Origin: Acidobacteria bacterium RIFCSPLOWO2_12_FULL_66_21
GTDB taxonomy: Bacteria > Acidobacteriota > Vicinamibacteria > Vicinamibacterales > 2-12-FULL-66-21
Assembly: GCA_001767455.1 (NCBI GenBank)
Contig: MELC01000038.1
Coordinates: forward strand, 198,553-262,552
Direction: 5' to 3'
DNA: 64,000 bases
Shown here: positions 1 through 10,193 of the stretch, one piece after another
Position numbering within the stretch: position 1 is the first letter of the stretch
Layout of the letters: every line of letters starts with the position of its first letter
Notes under the pieces: generated by a model
Seen by the model: the letters and a program-made list of their open reading frames with translations, nothing else
What the model was told of the DNA's origin: nothing
Database searches by the model: none
Program-made: the position numbers and the translations under genes

Positions 1-159
1 CAAGTGTTCGCGTTCAAGATTGGCGTCAATCCCAGGACACTGGAGCGGTGGGAGCAGGGTCGCAGCAAGCCCAATGAGCAAGCCTCGGCTTTGATCAGAC
101 TGGTTCGAAAGTTTCCGGATACCCTCGATCGCCTCGAATCGTTGAGCGTTCCCGCTTGA
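1..159 (+). CDS. Helix-turn-helix regulator, C-terminal part (5' truncated by window)
   Basis: The reading frame is open from base 1 and ends in TGA at 157-159, giving 52 residues. The segment NPRTLERWEQGRSKPNEQA is typical of the recognition helix and following loop of XRE/YiaG/MqsA-like regulators, and the tail VRKFPDTLDRLESL fits the short C-terminus of that group. Such proteins are often antitoxins or autoregulators, but the partner gene would lie outside the window. The gene converges on the dynamin-like gene that ends at 188. Confidence 0.7.
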   Translation, partial: QVFAFKIGVNPRTLERWEQGRSKPNEQASALIRLVRKFPDTLDRLESLSVPA

Positions 160-187
160 GAGCCATGGACAACCTCCCTACGCAATA

Positions 188-3243
<3,056 letters not shown>

Positions 3244-3275
3244 TTAAGAATCACCAGAACGAGAATCCGACCCAT

Positions 3276-3863
3276 CTACAGTCGCCCCTTGCCATGGCGT
3301 TCGTCCACGTGCGCAGCGCTCGTGTTCTGCAGAATGCGTAGAGCGGCGTCCTCGCCGATAGCGGCAAAGGCAAACGCTGGTGCCGGCAGGTAGCCGTGCC
3401 GGCTCCTCCACTCGACGGCAAACCGCGTGATCGCTGTCGCGAATCCCGGCCGGCCTTTCGCCAGCGTGACGGTTGCACTCACCCATCCGCGATCGCGCCC
3501 GAGATCGCTTGCTTCGCTGACGCCAAGTTCATGCGCGACGAGATGGCGCAGGACTCCGTCGGACAGCTCGCGCACGCGGACCAGCGAGAAGCGCCACAAG
3601 ATCCGGCCGACCGCTCCCAGGTCATGTCTCGTCGCGGCACGCGCGGCACCCAGATACACGGTTCCCCGATCGAGCGCACGGCGGATTCCGGATGCCTGCT
3701 GCCGTGTAATGCGCTCGAACGGATCGATGACGACGACGCCGTTCAGGCTCACGACCGAGACGATCGCACTCTTGCCAATACCCTGGGGGCCGTACAACAG
3801 CACGCTCCGACCGGCAGTGAGATCCTCCACCACCTGTCTGATCAACGCATCCCGGCCGAGCAC
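3276..3863 (-). CDS. Small P-loop ATPase between dynamin-like GTPase and enolase
   Basis: A short NTPase of about 195 residues shows Walker A GPQGIGKS early and a Walker B-like strand NGVVVIDPF followed by a region resembling an AAA/STAND sensor (TVYLGAARAATRHDLGAVGR). The tail is basic. The start is uncertain: the frame has no ATG after the dynamin-like gene ends at 3949. I used the GTG immediately before LGRDALIRQ; a CTG at 3923 or a start inside the upstream gene is possible. I cannot name its family. Its place between the two dynamin-like genes and enolase suggests it serves the same process, perhaps as a regulator or loader, but this is inference. Confidence 0.6.
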   Translation of the reverse strand: MLGRDALIRQVVEDLTAGRSVLLYGPQGIGKSAIVSVVSLNGVVVIDPFERITRQQASGIRRALDRGTVYLGAARAATRHDLGAVGRILWRFSLVRVRELSDGVLRHLVAHELGVSEASDLGRDRGWVSATVTLAKGRPGFATAITRFAVEWRSRHGYLPAPAFAFAAIGEDAALRILQNTSAAHVDERHGKGRL

Positions 3864-3948
3864 ATCAGTCGGACGTGTCCGGGTCGATGATCGCCGCGGT
3901 GAATCGTCGATGTCGCGCGCCAGACACCCCTCCGCCCTCGGATGACGT

Positions 3949-5973
3949 CTACGCTGCTGTCCTGGCGAGCGCCTCCAGATCCGCCTGGACCTCGGAGACG
4001 GCGGCGTCGGCGGCTCCTTCGATTTCACGCTCGATGAGCGCCCGGTACCCGTCCGCGTCGGCTTCGAACGCGGTCCGCAGCTCGCTCGAGGCTTTCCGGG
4101 CCCAGTGCGCCAGCACACGTGCGTAGTTGCTGAGCGCATCAGACACGGCGTCGCCCGCCGCCGACGTCAATTCATGCGCGATCTGGTGCATCGCGACACG
4201 CTTGCCAAGCAGGCGCCAGTACTTTGACAGCCGTATCTCGGCGAGCGCGGCAAGCTCCGGCCGCGGCAGCTCTCGAAACACGGCCGCGTCGGAGGGATCG
4301 TGGGACGGGGGCGGCAGATGCAGGCCGCCCGCCACGTCGCGTGTTACCTGCGTCAGGCGTTCGGCCAGTGACAGCAGCGTCTGGCGGATTTCCGTGGCGT
4401 GCTCGCCGGCGATCGCTTCGAGGGCCTCGCGCACGATGCCGACGGTGTCGGCGTCGGCCTGCTCCGCCAGTCGTGCCGCCGCTGTCCTGACGACGGTGTC
4501 GGCCGTCTTCTGCAAAAGCTCGGTCACCGCCTCGCAGCGCTGGCGAGCGTCCTCGAACGCGCCCGCAGCGGATCGCAACTCGCGCTCGAGCCGTTCCAGC
4601 GACTCGCGGCCCAGCATCGCCCCGTGCCGGGGCAATTTCGCGCGAAGCGCATATTCGAGCGATTCCCGCAGCGTGCCGATCTTGCGTTTGATCGACTTGC
4701 GGACCTCGGCCTGGTGATCGGCGAGTCGTGGCCACAACTCCCGATCGAGCCACCGATCGAGCAGGTGCCGGTGTGGCGCGGCGCTGCTGACGGCCGCAAC
4801 GGACGGCCGCCATCCGAGCTGGTGCTCCGCCTGGACGGTCACGTATTCGACCACACGATCCGCATCGGACTGGCTGAGCAGGTCGGCCTTGCTGACGACG
4901 ACGAGCGCCGGTATGGCCGCCTGGGTCAGCAGGCCGACGGTGGCGATATCCTCGGCGGAAAGACTCGACGTTCCATCCACCAGCACGACGCCGAGATCGC
5001 ATCTGGGCAAATACGCCAAAGTCTCCGCCGCCCCGCCGGTCGCCAGAGAGCCCAGTCCCGGCGTATCGACAAACGCGACCCCCGCCCGCAGCACCTGGGA
5101 AGAAAGCTCGACGACCAATCGCGTCACATGTTGGGCATTCGCCGGATTGTGTTCTTCCGTCGCGAACTCGGCCAGCCGCTCAACCGGTACTGTCTTTGTG
5201 GCCGCGTCCGCGAAGGACACCACCACCCGCGGCGCCGGACCGTAGACGATGCGCGTCGGCACGGCGGTGATCGGATTGACACCGATGGGCAGCACGGTGG
5301 TGTTCAGAATCTGATCCAGCAGCGAGGACTTGCCGGTGCTGACGCGTCCGAAGACCGCGATTTCGAAGCGGGGATCCTCGAGGCGCTCCAGGATCATGCC
5401 AAGCGGCCGCCTGAATTCGACGAGCGAGTACCGGTCGATGATGTCGTGTAAGACCTTCAGCGCCTCGCCCTCGGCGCCCACGTTGGCCAGCCGCTCCAAA
5501 CGCGCGCCGAAGTCGCGGGCCGCGCCTTTGACAAGCGACGCGCTGAGCTGCCGGACGATCGTCTGCAGCTCCTCGACGACGCCCGTGAGCACCTTGGCGG
5601 CGCCTGGAGCCACCGGCCCGTACCCCGTCATGTAGCGCGGCCTGAGCTCTTCGATCGACACGTCCACGAACTCGAGCGCGGTCCGGATGGCCCACAGCGC
5701 GTCGGCGCTGGGTGGTGGCACGGCGGCACGTTCCGACGCAAGCGCGCGGACCATCTGCTTGCGAATCCGGTCGATGTAGTCGGTAATCAGCTTCTTCTGG
5801 GCAGGCGTCATGTCGTCCACGTACTTGCCGAACGGCGAGCGCGACGCGGCCGCCGTCAGGATCGCCTCGACATTACCGAGCAACCCGTCGATGTGCCGAC
5901 ACGTGACAATCAGACGCCGTTGCTGGAACTCATTCAGCACGTCGTCGTCGCGCAGCGGACCGTCGTCAGACAT
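3949..5973 (-). CDS. Bacterial dynamin-like GTPase, second paralogue
   Basis: The protein has 674 residues. An N-terminal helical domain of about 200 residues precedes the GTPase core, with G1 GRVSTGKSS (209-217), switch PITAVPT (234-240), G3 DTPGLGS (303-309) and G4 SKAD (361-364). A long helical C-terminal half follows with heptad-like charged stretches. The protein is diverged from the 188-1945 GTPase, consistent with the two-partner bacterial dynamins (for example DynA/DynB or Campylobacter DLP1/DLP2). It starts 18 bases after the small hydrophobic ORF and follows the fluoride-associated antiporter in the same direction. A membrane-protective role under fluoride stress is inferred. Confidence 0.88.
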   Translation of the reverse strand: MSDDGPLRDDDVLNEFQQRRLIVTCRHIDGLLGNVEAILTAAASRSPFGKYVDDMTPAQKKLITDYIDRIRKQMVRALASERAAVPPPSADALWAIRTALEFVDVSIEELRPRYMTGYGPVAPGAAKVLTGVVEELQTIVRQLSASLVKGAARDFGARLERLANVGAEGEALKVLHDIIDRYSLVEFRRPLGMILERLEDPRFEIAVFGRVSTGKSSLLDQILNTTVLPIGVNPITAVPTRIVYGPAPRVVVSFADAATKTVPVERLAEFATEEHNPANAQHVTRLVVELSSQVLRAGVAFVDTPGLGSLATGGAAETLAYLPRCDLGVVLVDGTSSLSAEDIATVGLLTQAAIPALVVVSKADLLSQSDADRVVEYVTVQAEHQLGWRPSVAAVSSAAPHRHLLDRWLDRELWPRLADHQAEVRKSIKRKIGTLRESLEYALRAKLPRHGAMLGRESLERLERELRSAAGAFEDARQRCEAVTELLQKTADTVVRTAAARLAEQADADTVGIVREALEAIAGEHATEIRQTLLSLAERLTQVTRDVAGGLHLPPPSHDPSDAAVFRELPRPELAALAEIRLSKYWRLLGKRVAMHQIAHELTSAAGDAVSDALSNYARVLAHWARKASSELRTAFEADADGYRALIEREIEGAADAAVSEVQADLEALARTAA

Positions 5974-5991
5974 GTGTTCAGTCGCCTGAGA

Positions 5992-6126
5992 CTAGAAGAG
6001 CATTCGCGGGGCCACGAGGCCGGCCCGCACGGCGACGTACCCTGCCACGAAGCTGCCGGCGACACTCGCGGCGGCGACGGGCCACGCGCCTTCCGACAGC
6101 GCCCTGAACGTCTCCAACCCCATCAT
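5992..6126 (-). CDS. Small hydrophobic protein, 44 residues
   Basis: The frame from ATGATG ends in TAG and encodes a peptide whose centre, SVAGSFVAGYVAVRAGLVA, would span a membrane once. It lies 42 bases after the antiporter stop and 18 before the dynamin-like gene, in the same direction. A Shine-Dalgarno GGAGG lies too far from the ATG but stands just before an in-frame TTG at 6141, which may be the true start (five residues longer). It could be a membrane anchor or partner for the antiporter or GTPases. It is short and unrecognised, so chance is not excluded. Confidence 0.45.
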   Translation of the reverse strand: MMGLETFRALSEGAWPVAAASVAGSFVAGYVAVRAGLVAPRMLF

Positions 6127-6168
6127 GACGGATCGAGTCAATCCGCCTCCTGTCAATCCCCCTCCTTG

Positions 6169-7359
6169 TCACCGGCCCCCACTCGCCACAGCTTCCTGCG
6201 GTGACGTTTCCGCCGGAAGCAGGTGCGTCGGCATGAAGAACGCGTTCGCAATCATCGTTGGAATGACGGCGCTGCCGATGACGGTCGCGACGAGATACGA
6301 ATACTGCGCCTGACTGATCACGTGGTGATTCAAACCGAACAACGCGGAGATGGTGCCGAAGGTCAGCCCCGTGGACATCATCAGCGTGTAGTACATGCGC
6401 TCGCGGCCCACGTACCTGTACCAGTGAACGGTCGGCCAGATTCCCAGCGACTTGCTCGCCGATTTGCCGAGGAACAACAACACGAACGTGAGCGGCGCCG
6501 CGACGAGCGCCGGAACCGAGACGAACGAGCCCGCGCGAATGAAGTAGAACGGCGTGAGCAGCCCGAACGTGACCGTGCGCAGTCGCCGGACGAGGACGTG
6601 ATCGTTCCCGACAGTCCCCGCGAGGACCATCCCGATCAGGTACGCCGGCAAGACGGCTTCGCTCCCGGCCCAGACCGCAAGTCCGCCCATCGCGAAGACC
6701 GCGAACAGAATGAACTTCGCTTCGAGTTCAGATACGCGTCCTCCGTACCGTCTGAAGAAACGCGGCGTGACGATCGGAAGAACGGCAAACACGATCACGC
6801 TGGCAATGACGAACAGCACGGTGCGAGACGTGAATGGAGAGAAGATCAAGCCGAGCGCAATGACCGTGCCGAGATCGTTGACGAAGCATGCGGCCAGGAC
6901 CGCCTTGCCGAACTCCGTGCGGTTGAATCCCAGTTCGAGCATGACCGAGTAGACGACCGCCACCGATGTGGTGGACAGGGCGACTCCGGCCAGCCAGCTT
7001 GCCGGCCATCCCCAATGGAGGAGAAAGCGCGCCACCATCGCGCATCCGATGAACGGCGCGAAAAACCCGGCGAGCCCGACAACCGTGGCTTCCTGCCACT
7101 TGCGCCGGAACACGGTCGGATCGATCTCGGCGCCTGCGAGAAACGTGAGGAGGATCGCCCCCGCGCCCGCGAGGAACGTGACCCACTCCGAGCGGCCGGC
7201 CAGCACTTCTGCTCCGACGAATGTGCCGAGGACCAGCTGCGCGACGGTGCCGACGACGATTTCGCTAAGCGCTGTCGAGAGCTTCAGCCAGATCGCGACC
7301 AGCGTCGCGACAAGCGCCAGGCCGACCCAGATCGCCGCACTGAACCACACGTTTTCCAT
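6169..7359 (-). CDS. CPA2-type cation/proton antiporter (first gene of leftward fluoride operon)
   Basis: A 396-residue, almost wholly hydrophobic protein with about 12 transmembrane segments. It has the Na+/H+ exchanger fold signatures of the Kef/NapA group: GAEIDPTVFRRKW, ALSTTSVAVVYSVMLELGF and the two-acid-like FVNDLGTVIALG (residue pair ND in the exchange site). The cytosolic TrkA-N/RCK domain of Kef channels is absent. AGGGG precedes the ATG. The gene lies directly under the minus-strand fluoride riboswitch, and antiporters of this class are a known part of such regulons. It may support fluoride or proton homeostasis; the transported ion cannot be read from sequence. Confidence 0.87.
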   Translation of the reverse strand: MENVWFSAAIWVGLALVATLVAIWLKLSTALSEIVVGTVAQLVLGTFVGAEVLAGRSEWVTFLAGAGAILLTFLAGAEIDPTVFRRKWQEATVVGLAGFFAPFIGCAMVARFLLHWGWPASWLAGVALSTTSVAVVYSVMLELGFNRTEFGKAVLAACFVNDLGTVIALGLIFSPFTSRTVLFVIASVIVFAVLPIVTPRFFRRYGGRVSELEAKFILFAVFAMGGLAVWAGSEAVLPAYLIGMVLAGTVGNDHVLVRRLRTVTFGLLTPFYFIRAGSFVSVPALVAAPLTFVLLFLGKSASKSLGIWPTVHWYRYVGRERMYYTLMMSTGLTFGTISALFGLNHHVISQAQYSYLVATVIGSAVIPTMIANAFFMPTHLLPAETSPQEAVASGGR

Positions 7360-7411
7360 ACGGGTCCCCTGGTTGTCGGGCTTGCTATCGGCACGGAGGC
7401 ACGCGGCGAGC

Positions 7412-7490
7412 GGACTCCTGCGAGCACAAGCCCGTAGGAGTCATCTGCCCCGTCAAGAGGTAGGGCGGTTGAGGGTGAACTCCAACACCC
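7412..7490 (-). promoter_or_regulatory. Fluoride (crcB-type) riboswitch, leftward
   Basis: Read on the minus strand, the element begins GGGTGTTGGAGTTCACCC, continues with CAACCGCCC and GGGGCAGATGACTCCTAC, matching the conserved order of the crcB motif: a first stem with GGAGTTC, the CAACCGCC core, and GATGACTCCTAC closing the pseudoknot. A seven-base stem GACTCCT/AGGAGTC follows but lacks a U-run, so the expression platform may not be a simple intrinsic terminator. The antiporter start lies about 50 bases downstream. Compared from memory with known fluoride aptamers, not by covariance search. Confidence 0.85.
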
Positions 7491-7571
7491 GTCGCACACA
7501 GCTTACCATCCACCCAGAGAACGCTCAAGCGGCGGCTCGACGATGCCCGGGTACACGTATAATGGGCCAAC

Positions 7572-7627
7572 GGCGGTGGAGTTCGCCGAAACCGTCCCCG
7601 CTCATTGGGGGGACTGATGACTCCTAC
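7572..7627 (+). promoter_or_regulatory. Fluoride (crcB-type) riboswitch, rightward
   Basis: The segment runs GGCGGTGGAGTTCGCC, then GAAACCGTCCCC, then GGGGGGACTGATGACTCCTAC. This follows the fluoride aptamer consensus closely (P1/pseudoknot GGAGTTC, AACCG core, CTGATGACTCCTAC end). The last bases of the aptamer are also the 5' arm of the terminator at 7619-7661, which gives the usual mutually exclusive switch: fluoride binding stabilises the aptamer and lets transcription proceed to the DUF190 gene. Confidence 0.92.
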
Positions 7628-7661
7628 TCGAGGATCCTGCGTACCTCGGTAGGAGTTTTTC
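7619..7661 (+). terminator. Intrinsic terminator of the rightward fluoride riboswitch
   Basis: ACTCCTAC plus CGAGG pairs with CCTCG and GTAGGAGT to form a stem of about 13 pairs, followed by TTTTTCTCTTTTT. The 5' arm overlaps the aptamer's conserved ACTCCTAC, so folding of the two is exclusive. Confidence 0.9.
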
Positions 7662-7681
7662 TCTTTTTGGGAGACCACCCT

Positions 7682-8038
7682 ATGGCCGCAGTCCCCACGC
7701 TGCCGAGCCGAGCCAAGATGCTGCGGATCTACATCGGCCAGGACGACCGATGGGAAGGCAAGCCGCTCTATGAGCAGATCGTCCTGAAGATGCGCGAACA
7801 CCATGCGGCGGGCGCCACCGTCCATAAAGGCGCCATGGGCTATGGCGCCACCCAGCGGATGCATCCGAGTGGCCGCCTCGGTCTGTCGCGGGACCTCCCG
7901 GTCATGATCACCATCGTCGACGCTGACGAAAAGATCCAGGCGCTGTTGCCGTTGCTGGATTCGATGGTGACCGAGGGGCTCGTCGTGCTCTCCGACGTCG
8001 ACGTCGTCAAGTACCAGCATGGCGCGCCGGAGCCATGA
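7682..8038 (+). CDS. DUF190 family protein
   Basis: A 118-residue protein with the DUF190/COG1993 pattern: LRIYIGQDDRWEGKPLYEQI, GATVHKGAMGYGA, then a ferredoxin-like ending VVVLSDVDVVKY. The family folds like PII signalling proteins and is a frequent partner of fluoride riboswitches and CrcB; its biochemical role is unknown. It starts 21 bases after the terminator run with GGGAG ahead of ATG, and overlaps the next gene by four bases (ATGA). Confidence 0.92.
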   Translation: MAAVPTLPSRAKMLRIYIGQDDRWEGKPLYEQIVLKMREHHAAGATVHKGAMGYGATQRMHPSGRLGLSRDLPVMITIVDADEKIQALLPLLDSMVTEGLVVLSDVDVVKYQHGAPEP

Positions 8039-8886
8039 GCATGTTCGAACGCCTTCTGATTCTGATCAACGGCTCGGCGGGCGATCGGTATGCGCTCGAG
8101 TACGGCGTCGGGCTGGCCCGCTCTGCCGCCGCGGAAGCGCACGTCGCGGGTGTGATCGAAATCCCGACGGCGTCCGCCAGCATCGATGAGGTCAAGGACA
8201 TCGAAGACGAAGGACGATATCGATTGGAGACCGCCCTTCGACACGCGAGAACAGTCGCCGAAGCTGCGGGTCAGCCCGTCACGACCGAAGTGCTGATTGG
8301 ACCGCTGGTCGATTCCGTGGTACGCGTGATCCGGAGCCGCGGCATCGATCTTCTCGTGACTGGGGAAGCGACTGATGCCTTCGATCGCGACCACCGCAGC
8401 CTCGCACGGAAGGCGCCGTGTCCGGTGTTTGTCGCGCGCGAAAGCGTCATCCAGGAATTCGTGGGCGCCCCTGAGCATCGTACGGAGCACTGGGAAATCC
8501 GTCGCGACAAGCGTGTACGCATTGAGGGTGCCGGCGGGATGCTGCAGATCTTTGTCGGTGAGCACGACAAGAGTCACGGACGGCCTGTCTACGAACTCAT
8601 CGTCGAGCGGCTTCGACAGCTGGACCTCGCTGGCGCCACGGTGTTTGCAGGGGAGCTTGGATTTGGCGCGACCGGGCACCTGCACGCGGCCTCACATCGG
8701 CCGTGGTCGCACGATCGTCCGATGGTCGTAACCGTGGTCGATACCGGCGAAGCGATCCGGCGGGCGATCGACGCCGTCACCGACCTGGTCACCAACGGGC
8801 TCATCGTGACGTCCGAGGTCGACATCATCAAGTACGCACACGGGCCGGCTGCGGGAATCCAGGCAGTCAGCCCGTCCGAGCCCTGA
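8035..8886 (+). CDS. Universal stress protein fused to DUF190 domain
   Basis: The 283-residue protein has an N-terminal UspA-type domain (about 1-145; ILINGSAGDRYALEYGVGLA, ending LARKAPCPVFVARES) and a C-terminal DUF190 domain (about 170-275; LQIFVGEHDKSHGRPVYELI, GATVFAGELGFGATG, LIVTSEVDIIKY). The second domain resembles the preceding stand-alone protein, so it probably arose by duplication and fusion. The typical UspA ATP-binding GxxGxxxxG loop before the last strand is not evident. Start overlaps the previous stop, indicating translational coupling within the fluoride-controlled unit. Confidence 0.9.
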   Translation: MSMFERLLILINGSAGDRYALEYGVGLARSAAAEAHVAGVIEIPTASASIDEVKDIEDEGRYRLETALRHARTVAEAAGQPVTTEVLIGPLVDSVVRVIRSRGIDLLVTGEATDAFDRDHRSLARKAPCPVFVARESVIQEFVGAPEHRTEHWEIRRDKRVRIEGAGGMLQIFVGEHDKSHGRPVYELIVERLRQLDLAGATVFAGELGFGATGHLHAASHRPWSHDRPMVVTVVDTGEAIRRAIDAVTDLVTNGLIVTSEVDIIKYAHGPAAGIQAVSPSEP

Positions 8887-8943
8887 CAAGTCGATCGTGC
8901 CTCACTCCGCGCCTCAACAGATCGAATCGCACGGGGGACACGC

Positions 8944-9831
8944 GTGTCGGCACGCTTCTTCAGTGGACGCGAATCGTGGGTGTTCCGTGCCGGCAACGTT
9001 GACCAGCTCTGCGGGTTCCACGCCGATCTCGTCGCACATGCGCTCCGTCCGAACGAACACCTCCAGTATCTGTTGTACTCGCCGATCCGCGAGGCCGACG
9101 GCGGTCCGTTCGGCATCGCAGGCGGCTCGGGCTCGCACGCGCTCGCGGTCACCGACGATCGCCTGATCGTCTCATGCGACCCGCATCGCCCCGGCTCCAG
9201 CCCCACGGTGCGCAGCATCCCCTTCAGTCACCTGTTCGAGATCGAGCTCGGTGAGGCGCTCACGCTCGGGTGGCTTGTCCTTCGTTTTGCCTCCGAGGAT
9301 CGAGTCGCGTCCGAGACGATCTTCTTCCAATCCTCAGGCATGGAGCTGTTTCGGACGGCGGTGCGGCTCGTGCGCCGAACTGCGGCGCCCGGGGGCCGCG
9401 TCGACTCGCAGGCAGCAGAATGGGAACGCCTGCTGGCGCCGAGTCCGCCGTACCTTCGGAACCAGTTGGCCCCCGTGCTTCTCGAGGACGAACGGGCACA
9501 AGGCGTCGTTCACTCTCCTGAACGATGGTCGGTCAGCGGTCGCTCCACCAGATGTGTCTCACCGCACGGCGTCTACGCGGTCACGGATTGTGGGATTCTC
9601 CTGACCGAGAGCGAACCGCCGCCCCGACCAGGCACCCTCGTCTTCGCGGTCAGGGTCGTGAGCATCCCTCGGCAGATGATTCGAGCGGCACGCATCATCA
9701 CGCGTGAATCACCGGGGCCGCGGGTCGCCACGGTCCTGGTGCAGTCCGAGGCGCACGGCATCCGCCACCAGACTCAGGTGACGATGGACGAACGAGGCGC
9801 GGACGAGTTCGTGCGGACGATCGCCTCATAG
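8944..9831 (+). CDS. Protein with two similar, possibly PH-like halves; third gene of rightward fluoride operon
   Basis: GTG start with GGGGGA ahead, 57 bases after the UspA-DUF190 gene. The 295 residues divide into two halves with a matching pattern: HALAVTDDRLIVSC and later GVYAVTDCGILLTE, each followed by strands rich in V/I and a helix at the end (FRTAVRLVRR; ADEFVRTIAS). This resembles bacterial pleckstrin-homology-like domains, but I do not recognise a named family. No signal peptide or membrane segment is seen, so it is probably cytoplasmic. It may be co-controlled by the riboswitch; no terminator is evident before it. Confidence 0.75.
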   Translation: MSARFFSGRESWVFRAGNVDQLCGFHADLVAHALRPNEHLQYLLYSPIREADGGPFGIAGGSGSHALAVTDDRLIVSCDPHRPGSSPTVRSIPFSHLFEIELGEALTLGWLVLRFASEDRVASETIFFQSSGMELFRTAVRLVRRTAAPGGRVDSQAAEWERLLAPSPPYLRNQLAPVLLEDERAQGVVHSPERWSVSGRSTRCVSPHGVYAVTDCGILLTESEPPPRPGTLVFAVRVVSIPRQMIRAARIITRESPGPRVATVLVQSEAHGIRHQTQVTMDERGADEFVRTIAS

Positions 9832-9839
9832 GAGGACGA

Positions 9840-10170
9840 CAGGCAAACGGAGGACGCGGAGACGATCACACGGAGGCACGGGGCACACGGAGACGCACGG
9901 AGGCGCCAGCTGGTCGCGCGCCGGCCCCGGCATCTGCGGCCGGCGTCCGGCGGTGGTTGAGCGCCACGATTGCAAGCGGCATTTGAGTGAGTGCCGTTTG
10001 CAATCGCGGCGCTCAATCACCGCCATCGCGCGAAGCGCGAGCGCGACCAGCCGCCCTGCCACGTGCCACAGCTCGGTACATCACCGTTCGATCTTCAGGA
10101 CCCGTTGTTGGGTTCTCCGCGCGCCTCCGCGTCCCCGTGTCTCCGTGTGAGCGCTGCGCCGCGAGCTCCG
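9840..10170. repeat. Long imperfect palindromic repeat, copy 1
   Basis: The left side carries CACGGAGGCACGGGGCACACG and related words; the right side carries their complement (CCTCCGCGTCCCCGTGTCTC). Nested inside is a strong palindrome, GAGCGCC-CGATTGCAA-CGGCA against its complement, near 9959-10014. Short open frames across this stretch are by-products of the repeat. A related element with the same outer arms and a different core lies at 35750-36005. Confidence 0.75.
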
Positions 10171-10193
10171 TCCCCTTCGTGTGCTCCACGCTT

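Noticed and set aside
6223..7437. A 404-codon plus-strand frame opposite the antiporter
   Set aside because: It is the arginine/glutamate-rich complement of a clear membrane protein; high-GC codon bias makes such frames common.
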